Shown here one piece after another: positions 1 to 11,162 of a stretch of DNA of 64,000 nucleotides; the first letter of the stretch is position 1, and each line of letters opens with the position of its first letter. This DNA comes from Panagrolaimus kolymaensis. Lineage: Eukaryota; Nematoda; Chromadorea; Rhabditida; Panagrolaimidae. The DNA lies in the NCBI GenBank assembly GCA_028622995.1, contig JAJQJQ010000075.1:434001-498000 (forward strand), read 5' to 3'. The translations under genes and the position numbers were made by a program. The notes under the pieces were generated by a model, which saw nothing but the letters and a program-made list of their open reading frames with translations, did no database searches and was not told the origin of the DNA.

Positions 1-1013
1 AACTTTGAAGCTCTCCGACTTTTTACTAAAAAATAAAAAGCAGAGAAAATATTTATTTTCCTTAATTTTTGGAATTTTTTTCACCCTTTTTTTACTATTT
101 CATATGTGTTTTACCTCCATTATTAATTTTTTTAAATTTAAAACATTGTTGCATCCTTCAATGAAGAATAAAACTTTGAAGCTCTCCGACTTTTTACTAA
201 AAAATAAAAAGCAGAGAAAATATTTAATTTCCTTAATTTTTGGAATTTTTTTCACACGTTTTTTACTATTTAAAATGTCCTAAACCTCCATTATTAATTT
301 TTTTAAATTTAAAACATTGTTGCATCCTTCAATGAAGAATAAAACTTTGAAGCTCTCCGACTTTTTACTAAAAAATAAAAAGCAGAGAAAATATTTATTT
401 TCCTTAATTTTTGGAATTTTTTTCACCCGTTTTTTACTATTTAAAATGTCCTAAACCTCCATTATTAATTTTTTTAAATTTAAAACATTGTTGCATCCTT
501 CAATGAAGAATAAAACTTTGAAGCTCTCCGACTTTTTACTAAAAAATAAAAAGCAGAGAAAATATTTATTTTCCTTAATTTTTGGAATTTTTTTCACCCG
601 TTTTTTACTATTTAAAATGTCCTAAACCTCCATTATTAATTTTTTTAAATTTAAAACATTGTTGCATCCTTCAATGAAGAATAAAACTTAGAGGCTCACC
701 GACTTTTTACTAAAAAATAAAAAGCATAGAAAATATTTATTTTCCTTAATTTTTGGAATTTTTTACACTCGTTTTTTACTATTTCATATGTGTTTTACCA
801 CCATTATTAATTTTTTTAAATTTAAAACATTGTTGCATCCTTCAATGAAGAATAAAACTTAGAGGCTCTCCGACTTTTTACTAAAAAATAAAAAGCATAG
901 AAAATATTTATTTTCCTTAATTTTTGGAATTTTTTACACTCGTTTTTTACTATTTCATATGTGTTTTACCTCCATTATTAATTTTTTTAAATTTAAAACA
1001 TTGTTGCATCCTT
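1..1013 (+). repeat. Block A: mixed early monomers
   Basis: The first four units carry ACTTTGAAG, CAGAG and, in units 2-4, TTTAAAATGTCC followed by TAAACCTCC; the first unit has CATATGTG and a damaged CACCC core (CCCTTTT, G lost). They also share TTTCAC where most units have TTTACAC. From about 690 the units switch to ACTTAGAGG, CATAG and CATATGTG while keeping the GCATCCTTCAATGAAG junction. The block is therefore a step-wise transition between the CAGAG family seen far downstream and block B. Confidence 0.85.
130..143. other. 14-bp perfect palindrome TTTTAAATTTAAAA, once per monomer
   Basis: TTTTAAATTTAAAA equals its own reverse complement and lies between the two variable modules. It recurs in most of the array. 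It is broken in units reading TTTTAAAATTAAAAC (e.g. 25201), TTTTTATAAATTT (e.g. 40490) and AAATTTTAAAC (e.g. 54028). Function is unknown; short AT dyads can extrude as cruciforms or bind dimeric proteins. Confidence 0.85.
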
Positions 1014-1280
1014 AATTGGTGAATAAAACTTAGAGGCTCTCCGACTATTTACTAAAAAATAAAAAGCATAGAAAATATTTATTTTCCTTAATTTTTGGAA
1101 TTTTTTACACCCGTTTTTTACTATTTCATATGTGTTTTACCTCCATTATTAATTTTTTTAAATTTAAAACATTGTTGCATCCTTAATTGGTGAATAAAAC
1201 TTAGAGGCTCTCCGACTATTTACTAAAAAATAAAAAGTATAGAAAATATTTATTTTCCTAAATTTTTGGAATTTTTTACA

Positions 1281-1295
1281 CCCGTTTTTTACTAT
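1281..1295 (-). other. CENP-B-box-like 15-mer (7 of 9 core bases), once per monomer
   Basis: The + strand CCCGTTTTTTACTAT reads ATAGTAAAAAACGGG on the other strand. Against the known CENP-B box core TTCGNNNNANNCGGG it keeps CGGG, the central A, and the T and G of TTCG: 7 of 9. The two missing bases fall in the TTCG half, so binding by a CENP-B-type protein is unproven. It is reported because the segment is among the most invariant in the monomer. Confidence 0.3.
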
Positions 1296-1352
1296 TTCAT
1301 ATGTGTTTTACCTCCATTATTAATTTTTTTAAATTTAAAACATTGTTGCATC

Positions 1353-1534
1353 CTTCAATGAAGAATAAAACTTTGAAGCTCTCCGACTTTTTACTAAAAA
1401 ATAAAAAGCATAGAAAATATTTATTTTCCTTAATTTTTGGAATTTTTTACACCCGTTTTTTACTATTTCATATGTGTTTTACCTCCATTATTAATTTTTT
1501 TAAATTTAAAACATTGTTGCATCCTTAATTGGTG
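1353..1534 (+). repeat. Hybrid monomer inside block B
   Basis: In the middle of uniform block B one unit has the junction CCTTCAATGAAG followed by ACTTTGAAGCTC and CTTTTTACT, the block A signature, and then returns to CATAG and CATATGTG. A short patch of the older family has been kept or copied in, as expected from gene conversion or unequal crossover between families. Confidence 0.8.
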
Positions 1535-1705
1535 AATAAAACTTAGAGGCTCTCCGACTATTTACTAAAAAATAAAAAGCATAGAAAATATTTATTTTCC
1601 TTAATTTTTGGAATTTTTTACACCCGTTTTTTACTATTTCATATGTGTTTTACCTCCATTATTAATTTTTTTAAATTTAAAACATTGTTGCATCCTTAAT
1701 TGGTG
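1535..1705 (+). repeat. Representative 171-bp monomer of block B
   Basis: This unit runs from AATAAAACTTAGAGG to the junction GCATCCTTAATTGGTG and can serve as the reference monomer. In order it holds a C-rich patch (GGCTCTCCGAC), A-tracts (ACTAAAAAATAAAAAG), the CATAG site (CAGAG in other families), an imperfect dyad (AAAATATTTATTTT), CCTTAATTTTTGGAA, the most GC-rich core (ACACCCG), a T-tract with ACTATTTC, the first variable module after CATATG (here TGTTTTACCTCC), a perfect 14-bp palindrome TTTTAAATTTAAAA, and the second variable module. The choice of start is arbitrary, since any point in the cycle would do. Confidence 0.95.
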
Positions 1706-4148
1706 AATAAAACTTAGAGGCTCTCCGACTATTTACTAAAAAATAAAAAGCATAGAAAATATTTATTTTCCTTAATTTTTGGAATTTTTTACACCCGTTT
1801 TTTACTATTTCATATGTGTTTTACCTCCATTATTAATTTTTTTAAATTTAAAACATTGTTGCATCCTTAATTGGTGAATAAAACTTAGAGGCTCTCCGAC
1901 TATTTACTAAAAAATAAAAAGCATAGAAAATATTTATTTTCCTTAATTTTTGGAATTTTTTACACCCGTTTTTTACTATTTCATATGTGTTTTACCTCCA
2001 TTATTAATTTTTTTAAATTTAAAACATTGTTGCATCCTTAATTGGTGAATAAAACTTAGAGGCTCTCCGACTATTTACTAAAAAATAAAAAGCATAGAAA
2101 ATATTTATTTTCCTTAATTTTTGGAATTTTTTACACCCGTTTTTTACTATTTCATATGTGTTTTACCTCCATTATTAATTTTTTTAAATTTAAAACATTG
2201 TTGCATCCTTAATTGGTGAATAAAACTTAGAGGCTCTCCGACTATTTACTAAAAAATAAAAAGCATAGAAAATATTTATTTTCCTTAATTTTTGGAATTT
2301 TTTACACCCGTTTTTTACTATTTCATATGTGTTTTACCTCCATTATTAATTTTTTTAAATTTAAAACATTGTTGCATCCTTAATTGGTGAATAAAACTTA
2401 GAGGCTCTCCGACTTTTTACTAAAAAATAAAAAGCATAGAAAATATTTATTTTCCTTAATTTTTGGAATTTTTTACACCCGTTTTTTACTATTTCATATG
2501 TGTTTTACCTCCATTATTAATTTTTTTAAATTTAAAACATTGTTGCATCCTTAATTGGTGAATAAAACTTAGAGGCTCTCCGACTATTTACTAAAAAATA
2601 AAAAGCATAGAAAATATTTATTTTCCTTAATTTTTGGAATTTTTTACACCCGTTTTTTACTATTTCATATGTGTTTTACCTCCATTATTAATTTTTTTAA
2701 ATTTAAAACATTGTTGCATCCTTAATTGGTGAATAAAACTTAGAGGCTCTCCGACTATTTACTAAAAAATAAAAAGCATAGAAAATATTTATTTTCCTTA
2801 ATTTTTGGAATTTTTTACACCCGTTTTTTACTATTTCATATGTGTTTTACCTCCATTATTAATTTTTTTAAATTTAAAACATTGTTGCATCCTTAATTGG
2901 TGAATAAAACTTAGAGGCTCTCCGACTATTTACTAAAAAATAAAAAGCATAGAAAATATTTATTTTCCTTAATTTTTGGAATTTTTTACACCCGTTTTTT
3001 ACTATTTCATATGTGTTTTACCTCCATTATTAATTTTTTTAAATTTAAAACATTGTTGCATCCTTAATTGGTGAATAAAACTTAGAGGCTCTCCGACTAT
3101 TTACTAAAAAATAAAAAGCATAGAAAATATTTATTTTCCTTAATTTTTGGAATTTTTTACACCCGTTTTTTACTATTTCATATGTGTTTTACCTCCATTA
3201 TTAATTTTTTTAAATTTAAAACATTGTTGCATCCTTAATTGGTGAATAAAACTTAGAGGCTCTCCGACTATTTACTAAAAAATAAAAAGCATAGAAAATA
3301 TTTATTTTCCTTAATTTTTGGAATTTTTTACACCCGTTTTTTACTATTTCATATGTGTTTTACCTCCATTATTAATTTTTTTAAATTTAAAACATTGTTG
3401 CATCCTTAATTGGTGAATAAAACTTAGAGGCTCTCCGACTATTTACTAAAAAATAAAAAGCATAGAAAATATTTATTTTCCTTAATTTTTGGAATTTTTT
3501 ACACCCGTTTTTTACTATTTCATATGACCTTTACCTCCATTATTAATTTTTTTAAATTTAAAACATTGTTGCATCCTTAATTGGTGAATAAAACTTAGAG
3601 GCTCTCCGACTATTTACTAAAAAATAAAAAGCATAGAAAATATTTATTTTCCTTAATTTTTGGAATTTTTTACACCCGTTTTTTACTATTTCATATGTGT
3701 TTTACCTCCATTATTAATTTTTTTAAATTTAAAACATTGTTGCATCCTTAATTGGTGAATAAAACTTAGAGGCTCTCCGACTATTTACTAAAAAATAAAA
3801 AGCATAGAAAATATTTATTTTCCTTAATTTTTGGAATTTTTTACACCCGTTTTTTACTATTTTATATGTGTTTTACCTCCATTATTAATTTTTTTAAATT
3901 TAAAACATTGTTGCATCCTTAATTGGTGAATAAAACTTAGAGGCTCTCCGACTATTTACTAAAAAATAAAAAGTATAGAAAATATTTATTTTCCTTAATT
4001 TTTGGAATTTTTTACACCCGTTTTTTACTATTTCATAAGACCTTTATCTCAAGAATTAATTTTTTTAAATTTAAAACATTTTTTCATCCTTCAAAGAAGA
4101 ATAAAACTTAGAGGCTCTCCGACTTTTTACTAAAAAATAAAAAGCATA

Positions 4149-4164
4149 GAAAATAATTATTTTC
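4149..4164. other. 16-bp perfect palindrome GAAAATAATTATTTTC in a subset of monomers
   Basis: Units with AATAATTA followed by TTTTCC form a perfect 16-bp dyad; this is the first one I see. In units with ATATTTA the dyad keeps 7-bp arms around a 2-base mismatch, and in units with ATTATCTTCC one arm base is changed. Blocks A and B lack the perfect form. In block H it is common in P and Q types and absent from R types. Confidence 0.82.
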
Positions 4165-4191
4165 CTTAATTTTTGGAATTTTTTACACCCG

Positions 4192-4216
4192 TTTTTTTTG
4201 GAATTTTTTACAACCG
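4192..4216 (+). repeat. 25-bp internal duplication (first of 17), makes a 196-bp monomer
   Basis: After ACACCCG the usual six T are followed by a second copy of GGAATTTTTTACAACCG and another T-tract before ACTATTTC. This adds 25 bp, so the unit is 196 bp. The second copy always reads ACAACCG instead of ACACCCG, and the unit always continues with CATATGTG. The shared base change shows that all 17 examples descend from one event. Confidence 0.92.
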
Positions 4217-4409
4217 TTTTTTACTATTTCATATGTGTTTTACCTCCATTATTAATTTTTTTAAATTTAAAACATTGTTGCATCCTTAATTGGTGAATAA
4301 AACTTAGAGGCTCTCCGACTATTTACTAAAAAATAAAAAGCATAGAAAATATTTATTTTCCTTAATTTTTGGAATTTTTTACACCCGTTTTTTACTATTT
4401 CATATGTGT

Positions 4410-5490
4410 TTTACCTCCATTATTAATTTTTTTAAATTTAAAACATTGTTGCATCCTTAATTGGTGAATAAAACTTAGAGGCTCTCCGACTTTTTACTAA
4501 AAAATAAAAAGCATAGAAAATATTTATTTTCCTTAATTTTTGGAATTTTTTACACCCGTTTTTTACTATTTCATATGTGTTTTACCTCCATTATTAATTT
4601 TTTTAAATTTAAAACATTGTTGCATCCTTAATTGGTGAATAAAACTTAGAGGCTCTCCGACTATTTACTAAAAAATAAAAAGCATAGAAAATATTTATTT
4701 TCCTTAATTTTTGGAATTTTTTACACCCGTTTTTTACTATTTCATATGACCTTTACCTCCATTATTAATTTTTTTAAATTTAAAACATTGTTGCATCCTT
4801 AATTGGTGAATAAAACTTAGAGGCTCTCCGACTATTTACTAAAAAATAAAAAGCATAGAAAATATTTATTTTCCTTAATTTTTGGAATTTTTTACACCCG
4901 TTTTTTACTATTTCATATGACCTTTACCTCCATTATTAATTTTTTTAAATTTAAAACATTGTTGCATCCTTAATTGGTGAATAAAACTTAGAGGCTCTCC
5001 GACTTTTTACTAAAAAATAAAAAGCATAGAAAATATTTATTTTCCTTAATTTTTGGAATTTTTTACACCCGTTTTTTACTATTTCATAAGACCTTTATCT
5101 CAAGAATTAATTTTTTTAAATTTAAAACATTTTTTCATCCTTCAAAGAAGAATAAAACTTAGAGGCTCTCCGACTTTTTACTAAAAAATAAAATGCATAG
5201 AAAATAATTATTTTCCTTAATTTTTAGAATTTTTTACACCCGTTTTTTTTGGAATTTTTTACAACCGTTTTTTACTATTTCATATGTGTTTTACCTCCAT
5301 TATTAATTTTTTTAAATTTAAAACATTGTTGCATCCTTAATTGGTGAATAAAACTTAGAGGCTCTCCGACTATTTACTAAAAAATAAAAAGCATAGAAAA
5401 TATTTATTTTCCTTAATTTTTGGAATTTTTTACACCCGTTTTTTACTATTTCATAAGACCTTTATCTCAAGAATTAATTTTTTTAAATTT
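4410..5490 (+). repeat. Segmental duplication, partner 17031-18111
   Basis: The order of variant marks here (TGTG unit, ACC units, CATAAGACC unit, TTTTTAGAATT plus 25-bp insertion, TGTG unit) recurs at a constant offset of 12621 bp. The insertions at 5243 and 17864 coincide exactly. I see isolated differences, for example AAATGCATAG here against AAAAGCATAG in the partner, and CATAAG against CATATG near the 3' end. Confidence 0.82.
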
Positions 5491-5634
5491 AAAACATTTT
5501 TTCATCCTTCAAAGAAGAATAAAACTTAGAGGCTCTCCGACTTTTTACTAAAAAATAAAAAGCATAGAAAATAATTATTTTCCTTAATTTTTAGAATTTT
5601 TTACACCCGTTTTTTTTGGAATTTTTTACAACCG
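5243..5634 (+). repeat. Pair of 25-bp insertion monomers, 367 bp apart
   Basis: Insertions start at 5243 and 5610, a spacing of 196+171 bp. Both units carry TTTTTAGAATT instead of TTTTTGGAATT before the insertion, a private change also seen near 17846, so these three form a sub-lineage. Confidence 0.88.
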
Positions 5635-7200
5635 TTTTTTACTATTTCATATGTGTTTTACCTCCATTATTAATTTTTTTAAATTTAAAACATTGTTGCA
5701 TCCTTAATTGGTGAATAAAACTTAGAGGCTCTCCGACTATTTACTAAAAAATAAAAAGCATAGAAAATATTTATTTTCCTTAATTTTTGGAATTTTTTAC
5801 ACCCGTTTTTTACTATTTCATATGTGTTTTACCTCCATTATTAATTTTTTTAAATTTAAAACATTGTTGCATCCTTAATTGGTGAATAAAACTTAGAGGC
5901 TCTCCGACTATTTACTAAAAAATAAAAAGCATAGAAAATATTTATTTTCCTTAATTTTTGGAATTTTTTACACCCGTTTTTTACTATTTCATATGACCTT
6001 TACCTCCATTATTAATTTTTTTAAATTTAAAACATTGTTGCATCCTTAATTGGTGAATAAAACTTAGAGGCTCTCCGACTATTTACTAAAAAATAAAAAG
6101 CATAGAAAATATTTATTTTCCTTAATTTTTGGAATTTTTTACACCCGTTTTTTACTATTTCATATGTGTTTTACCTCCATTATTAATTTTTTTAAATTTA
6201 AAACATTGTTGCATCCTTAATTGGTGAATAAAACTTAGAGGTTCTCCGACTATTTACTAAAAAATAAAAAGCATAGAAAATATTTATTTTCCTTAATTTT
6301 TGGAATTTTTTACACCCGTTTTTTACTATTTCATATGTGTTTTACCTCCATTATTAATTTTTTTAAATTTAAAACATTGTTGCATCCTTAATTGGTGAAT
6401 AAAACTTAGAGGCTCTCCGACTATTTACTAAAAAATAAAAAGTATAGAAAATATTTATTTTCCTTAATTTTTGGAATTTTTTACACCCGTTTTTTACTAT
6501 TTCATATGTGTTTTACCTCCATTATTAATTTTTTTAAATTTAAAACATTGTTGCATCCTTAATTGGTGAATAAAACTTAGAGGCTCTCCGACTATTTACT
6601 AAAAAATAAAAAGCATAGAAAATATTTATTTTCCTTAATTTTTGGAATTTTTTACACCCGTTTTTTACTATTTCATATGTGTTTTACCTCCATTATTAAT
6701 TTTTTTAAATTTAAAACATTGTTGCATCCTTAATTGGTGAATAAAACTTAGAGGCTCTCCGACTATTTACTAAAAAATAAAAAGCATAGAAAATATTTAT
6801 TTTCCTTAATTTTTGGAATTTTTTACACCCGTTTTTTACTATTTCATATGTGTTTTACCTCCATTATTAATTTTTTTAAATTTAAAACATTGTTGCATCC
6901 TTAATTGGTGAATAAAACTTAGAGGCTCTCCGACTATTTACTAAAAAATAAAAAGCATAGAAAATATTTATTTTCCTTAATTTTTGGAATTTTTTACACC
7001 CGTTTTTTACTATTTCATATGACCTTTACCTCCATTATTAATTTTTTTAAATTTAAAACATTGTTGCATCCTTAATTGGTGAATAAAACTTAGAGGCTCT
7101 CCGACTTTTTACTAAAAAATAAAAAGCATAGAAAATATTTATTTTCCTTAATTTTTGGAATTTTTTACACCCGTTTTTTACTATTTCATAAGACCTTTAT

Positions 7201-8401
7201 CTCAAGAATTAATTTTTTTAAATTTAAAACATTTTTTCATCCTTCAATGAAGAATAAAACTTAGAGGCTCTCCGACTTTTTACTAAAAAATAAAAAGCAT
7301 AGAAAATAATTATTTTCCTTAATTTTTGGAATTTTTTACACCCGTTTTTTACTATTTCATATGACCTTTACCTCAAGAATTAATTTTTTTAAATTTAAAA
7401 CATTTTTTCATCCTTCAAAGAAGAATAAAACTTAGAGGCTCTCCGACTTTTTACTAAAAAATAAAAAGCATAGAAAATAATTATTTTCCTTAATTTTTGG
7501 AATTTTTTACACCCGTTTTGTACTATTTCATATGTGTTTTACCTCCATTATTAATTTTTTTAAATTTAAAACATTGTTGCATCCTTAATTGGTGAATAAA
7601 ACTTAGAGGCTCTCCGACTATTTACTAAAAAATAAAAAGCATAGAAAATATTTATTTTCCTTAATTTTTGGAATTTTTTACACCCGTTTTTTACTATTTC
7701 ATATGACCTTTACCTCAAGAATTAATTTTTTTAAATTTAAAACATTTTTTCATCCTTCAAAGAAGAATAAAACTTAGAGGCTCTCCGACTTTTTACTAAA
7801 AAATAAAAAGCATAGAAAATAATTATTTTCCTTAATTTTTGGAATTTTTTACACCCGTTTTTTTTGGAATTTTTTACAACCGTTTTTTACTATTTCATAT
7901 GTGTTTTACCTCCATTATTAATTTTTTTAAATTTAAAACATTGTTGCATCCTTAATTGGTGAATAAAACTTAGAGGCTCTCCGACTATTTACTAAAAAAT
8001 AAAAAGCATAGAAAATATTTATTTTCCTTAATTTTTGGAATTTTTTACACCCGTTTTGTACTATTTCATATGTGTTTTACCTCCATTATTAATTTTTTTA
8101 AATTTAAAACATTGTTGCATCCTTAATTGGTGAATAAAACTTAGAGGATCTCCGACTATTTACTAAAAAATAAAAAGCATAGAAAATATTTATTTTCCTT
8201 AATTTTTGGAATTTTTTACACCCGTTTTTTACTATTTCATATGACCTTTACCTCAAGAATTAATTTTTTTAAATTTAAAACATTTTTTCATCCTTCAATG
8301 AAGAATAAAACTTAGAGGCTCTCCGACTTTTTACTAAAAAATAAAAAGCATAGAAAATAATTATTTTCCTTAATTTTTGGAATTTTTTACACCCGTTTTT
8401 T
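7201..8401 (+). repeat. Segmental duplication, partner 11163-12363
   Basis: A constant offset of 3962 bp aligns the two CATATGACC/CAAG units, the CCTTCAAAGAAG junctions, the GTTTTGTACTA units, the 25-bp insertion (7858/11820) and the rare AGAGGATCTCC change (8148/12110). The match breaks upstream at 7200 (TATCTC against CCTC) and downstream where 8402 enters an insertion that the partner lacks. Confidence 0.85.
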
Positions 8402-10622
8402 TTGGAATTTTTTACAACCGTTTTTTACTATTTCATATGTGTTTTACCTCCATTATTAATTTTTTTAAATTTAAAACATTGTTGCATCCTTAATTGGTGA
8501 ATAAAACTTAGAGGCTCTCCGACTATTTACTAAAAAATAAAAAGCATAGAAAATATTTATTTTCCTTAATTTTTGGAATTTTCTACACCCGTTTTTTACT
8601 ATTTCATATGTGTTTTACCTCCATTATTAATTTTTTTAAATTTAAAACATTGTTGCATCCTTAATTGGTGAATAAAACTTAGAGGCTCTCCGACTATTTA
8701 CTAAAAAATAAAAAGCATAGAAAATATTTATTTTCCTTAATTTTTGGAATTTTTTACACCCGTTTTTTTTGGAATTTTTTACAACCGTTTTTTACTATTT
8801 CATATGTGTTTTACCTCCATTATTAATTTTTTTAAATTTAAAACATTTTTTCATCCTTCAATGAAGAATAAAACTTAGAGGCTCTCCGACTTTTTACTAA
8901 AAAATAAAAAGCATAGAAAATAATTATTTTCCTTAATTTTTGGAATTTTTTACACCCGTTTTTTACTATTTCATATGACCTTTACCTCCATTATTAATTT
9001 TTTTAAATTTAAAACATTGTTGCATCCTTAATTGGTGAATAAAACTTAGAGGCTCTCCGACTTTTTACTAAAAAATAAAAAGCATAGAAAATAATTATTT
9101 TCCTTAATTTTTGGAATTTTCTACACCCGTTTTTTACTATTTCATATGACCTTTACCTCCATTATTAATTTTTTTAAATTTAAAACATTGTTGCATCCTT
9201 AATTGGTGAATAAAACTTAGAGGCTCTCCGACTATTTACTAAAAAATAAAAAGCATAGAAAATATTTATTTTCCTTAATTTTTGGAATTTTTTACACCCG
9301 TTTTTTTTGGAATTTTTTACAACCGTTTTTTACTATTTCATATGTGTTTTACCTCCATTATTAATTTTTTTAAATTTAAAACATTTTTTCATCCTTCAAT
9401 GAAGAATAAAACTTAGAGGCTCTCCGACTTTTTACTAAAAAATAAAAAGCATAGAAAATAATTATTTTCCTTAATTTTTGGAATTTTCTACACCCGTTTT
9501 TTACTATTTCATATGACCTTTACCTCCATTATTAATTTTTTTAAATTTAAAACATTGTTGCATCCTTAATTGGTGAATAAAACTTAGAGGCTCTCCGACT
9601 TTTTACTAAAAAATAAAAAGCATAGAAAATAATTATTTTCCTTAATTTTTGGAATTTTTTACACCCGTTTTTTTTGGAATTTTTTACAACCGTTTTTTAC
9701 TATTTCATATGTGTTTTACCTCCATTATTAATTTTTTTAAATTTAAAACATTTTTTCATCCTTCAATGAAGAATAAAACTTAGAGGCTCTCCGACTTTTT
9801 ACTAAAAAATAAAAAGCATAGAAAATAATTATTTTCCTTAATTTTTGGAATTTTTTACACCCGTTTTTTACTATTTCATATGACCTTTACCTCCATTATT
9901 AATTTTTTTAAATTTAAAACATTTTTTCATCCTTCAATGAAGAATAAAACTTAGAGGCTCTCCGACTATTTACTAAAAAATAAAAAGCATAGAAAATATT
10001 TATTTTCCTTAATTTTTGGAATTTTTTACACCCGTTTTGTACTATTTCATATGTGTTTTACCTCCATTATTAATTTTTTTAAATTTAAAACATTGTTGCA
10101 TCCTTAATTGGTGAATAAAACTTAGAGGCTCTCCGACTATTTACTAAAAAATAAAAAGCATAGAAAATATTTATTTTCCTTAATTTTTGGAATTTTTTAC
10201 ACCCGTTTTTTTTGGAATTTTTTACAACCGTTTTTTACTATTTCATATGTGTTTTACCTCCATTATTAATTTTTTTAAATTTAAAACATTTTTTCATCCT
10301 TCAATGAAGAATAAAACTTAGAGGCTCTCCGACTTTTTACTAAAAAATAAAAAGCATAGAAAATAATTATTTTCCTTAATTTTTGGAATTTTTTACACCC
10401 GTTTTTTTTGGAATTTTTTACAACCGTTTTTTACTATTTCATATGTGTTTTACCTCCATTATTAATTTTTTTAAATTTAAAACATTGTTGCATCCTTAAT
10501 TGGTGAATAAAACTTAGAGGCTCTCCGACTATTTACTAAAAAATAAAAAGCATAGAAAATATTTATTTTCCTTAATTTTTGGAATTTTTTACACCCGTTT
10601 TTTTTGGAATTTTTTACAACCG
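7858..10622 (+). repeat. Cluster of eight 25-bp insertion monomers
   Basis: Insertions start at 7858, 8396, 8763, 9301, 9668, 10206, 10402 and 10598. Spacings are 538, 367, 538, 367, 538, 196 and 196 bp, that is, one 196-bp unit plus two, one or no 171-bp units. The alternating 538/367 spacing defines a 905-bp five-monomer higher-order repeat, ending in three 196-bp units in a row. Confidence 0.9.
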
Positions 10623-11162
10623 TTTTTTACTATTTCATATGTGTTTTACCTCCATTATTAATTTTTTTAAATTTAAAACATTGTTGCATCCTTAATTGGT
10701 GAATAAAACTTAGAGGCTCTCCGACTATTTACTAAAAAATAAAAAGCATAGAAAATATTTATTTTCCTTAATTTTTGGAATTTTTTACACCCGTTTTGTA
10801 CTATTTCATATGTGTTTTACCTCCATTATTAATTTTTTTAAATTTAAAACATTGTTGCATCCTTAATTGGTGAATAAAACTTAGAGGCTCTCCGACTATT
10901 TACTAAAAAATAAAAAGCATAGAAAATATTTATTTTCCTTAATTTTTGGAATTTTTTACACCCGTTTTGTACTATTTCATATGTGTTTTACCTCCATTAT
11001 TAATTTTTTTAAATTTAAAACATTGTTGCATCCTTAATTGGTGAATAAAACTTAGAGGCTCTCCGACTATTTACTAAAAAATAAAAAGCATAGAAAATAT
11101 TTATTTTCCTTAATTTTTGGAATTTTTTACACCCGTTTTTTACTATTTCATATGACCTTTAC

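Larger units (their letters stand above)
1014..3520 (+). repeat. Block B: homogenised 171-bp monomers
   Basis: About 14-15 units are nearly identical, with ACTTAGAGG, CCGACTATTTACT, CATAG, ATATTTA, CATATGTG and the junction CCTTAATTGGTG. The only variants I see are rare, such as GTATAG near 1235, CTTTTTACT near 2412 and the hybrid unit at 1353-1534. No higher-order period is visible, so this stretch looks like recent single-monomer amplification. Confidence 0.9.

Noticed and set aside
5..283. Recurrent open reading frames of 60-92 codons, rich in Lys/Phe/Leu, in most units on the + strand
   Set aside because: 171 bp is exactly 57 codons, so one frame can stay open across units by arithmetic. 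The same frame is closed by TAG in every ACTTAGAGG unit and by TAA in every AAAATAATTA unit, and it is shifted by 172-bp units, the 25-bp insertion and T-tract deletions. Such changes are freely tolerated, so there is no sign of selection for coding. I annotate no CDS.
1281..1295. True CENP-B box
   Set aside because: Two of nine core bases are wrong in the TTCG half in every unit examined. Kept only as a CENP-B-box-like element at low confidence.
1535..1705. AATAAA polyadenylation signals (two per unit) and TATA-like motifs
   Set aside because: Expected by composition in DNA this AT-rich and repeated with the unit; no gene lies upstream or downstream.
1014..3520. Inverted CCAAT box in CCTTAATTGGTG junctions as a promoter element
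   Set aside because: ATTGG is five bases long and recurs only because the junction allele recurs. No other promoter feature or transcript unit accompanies it.
4192..4216. The 25-bp insertion as a mobile element or target-site duplication
   Set aside because: The inserted bases are a copy of the directly adjacent GGAATTTTTTACACCCG plus T-tract, so replication slippage or local duplication explains it.
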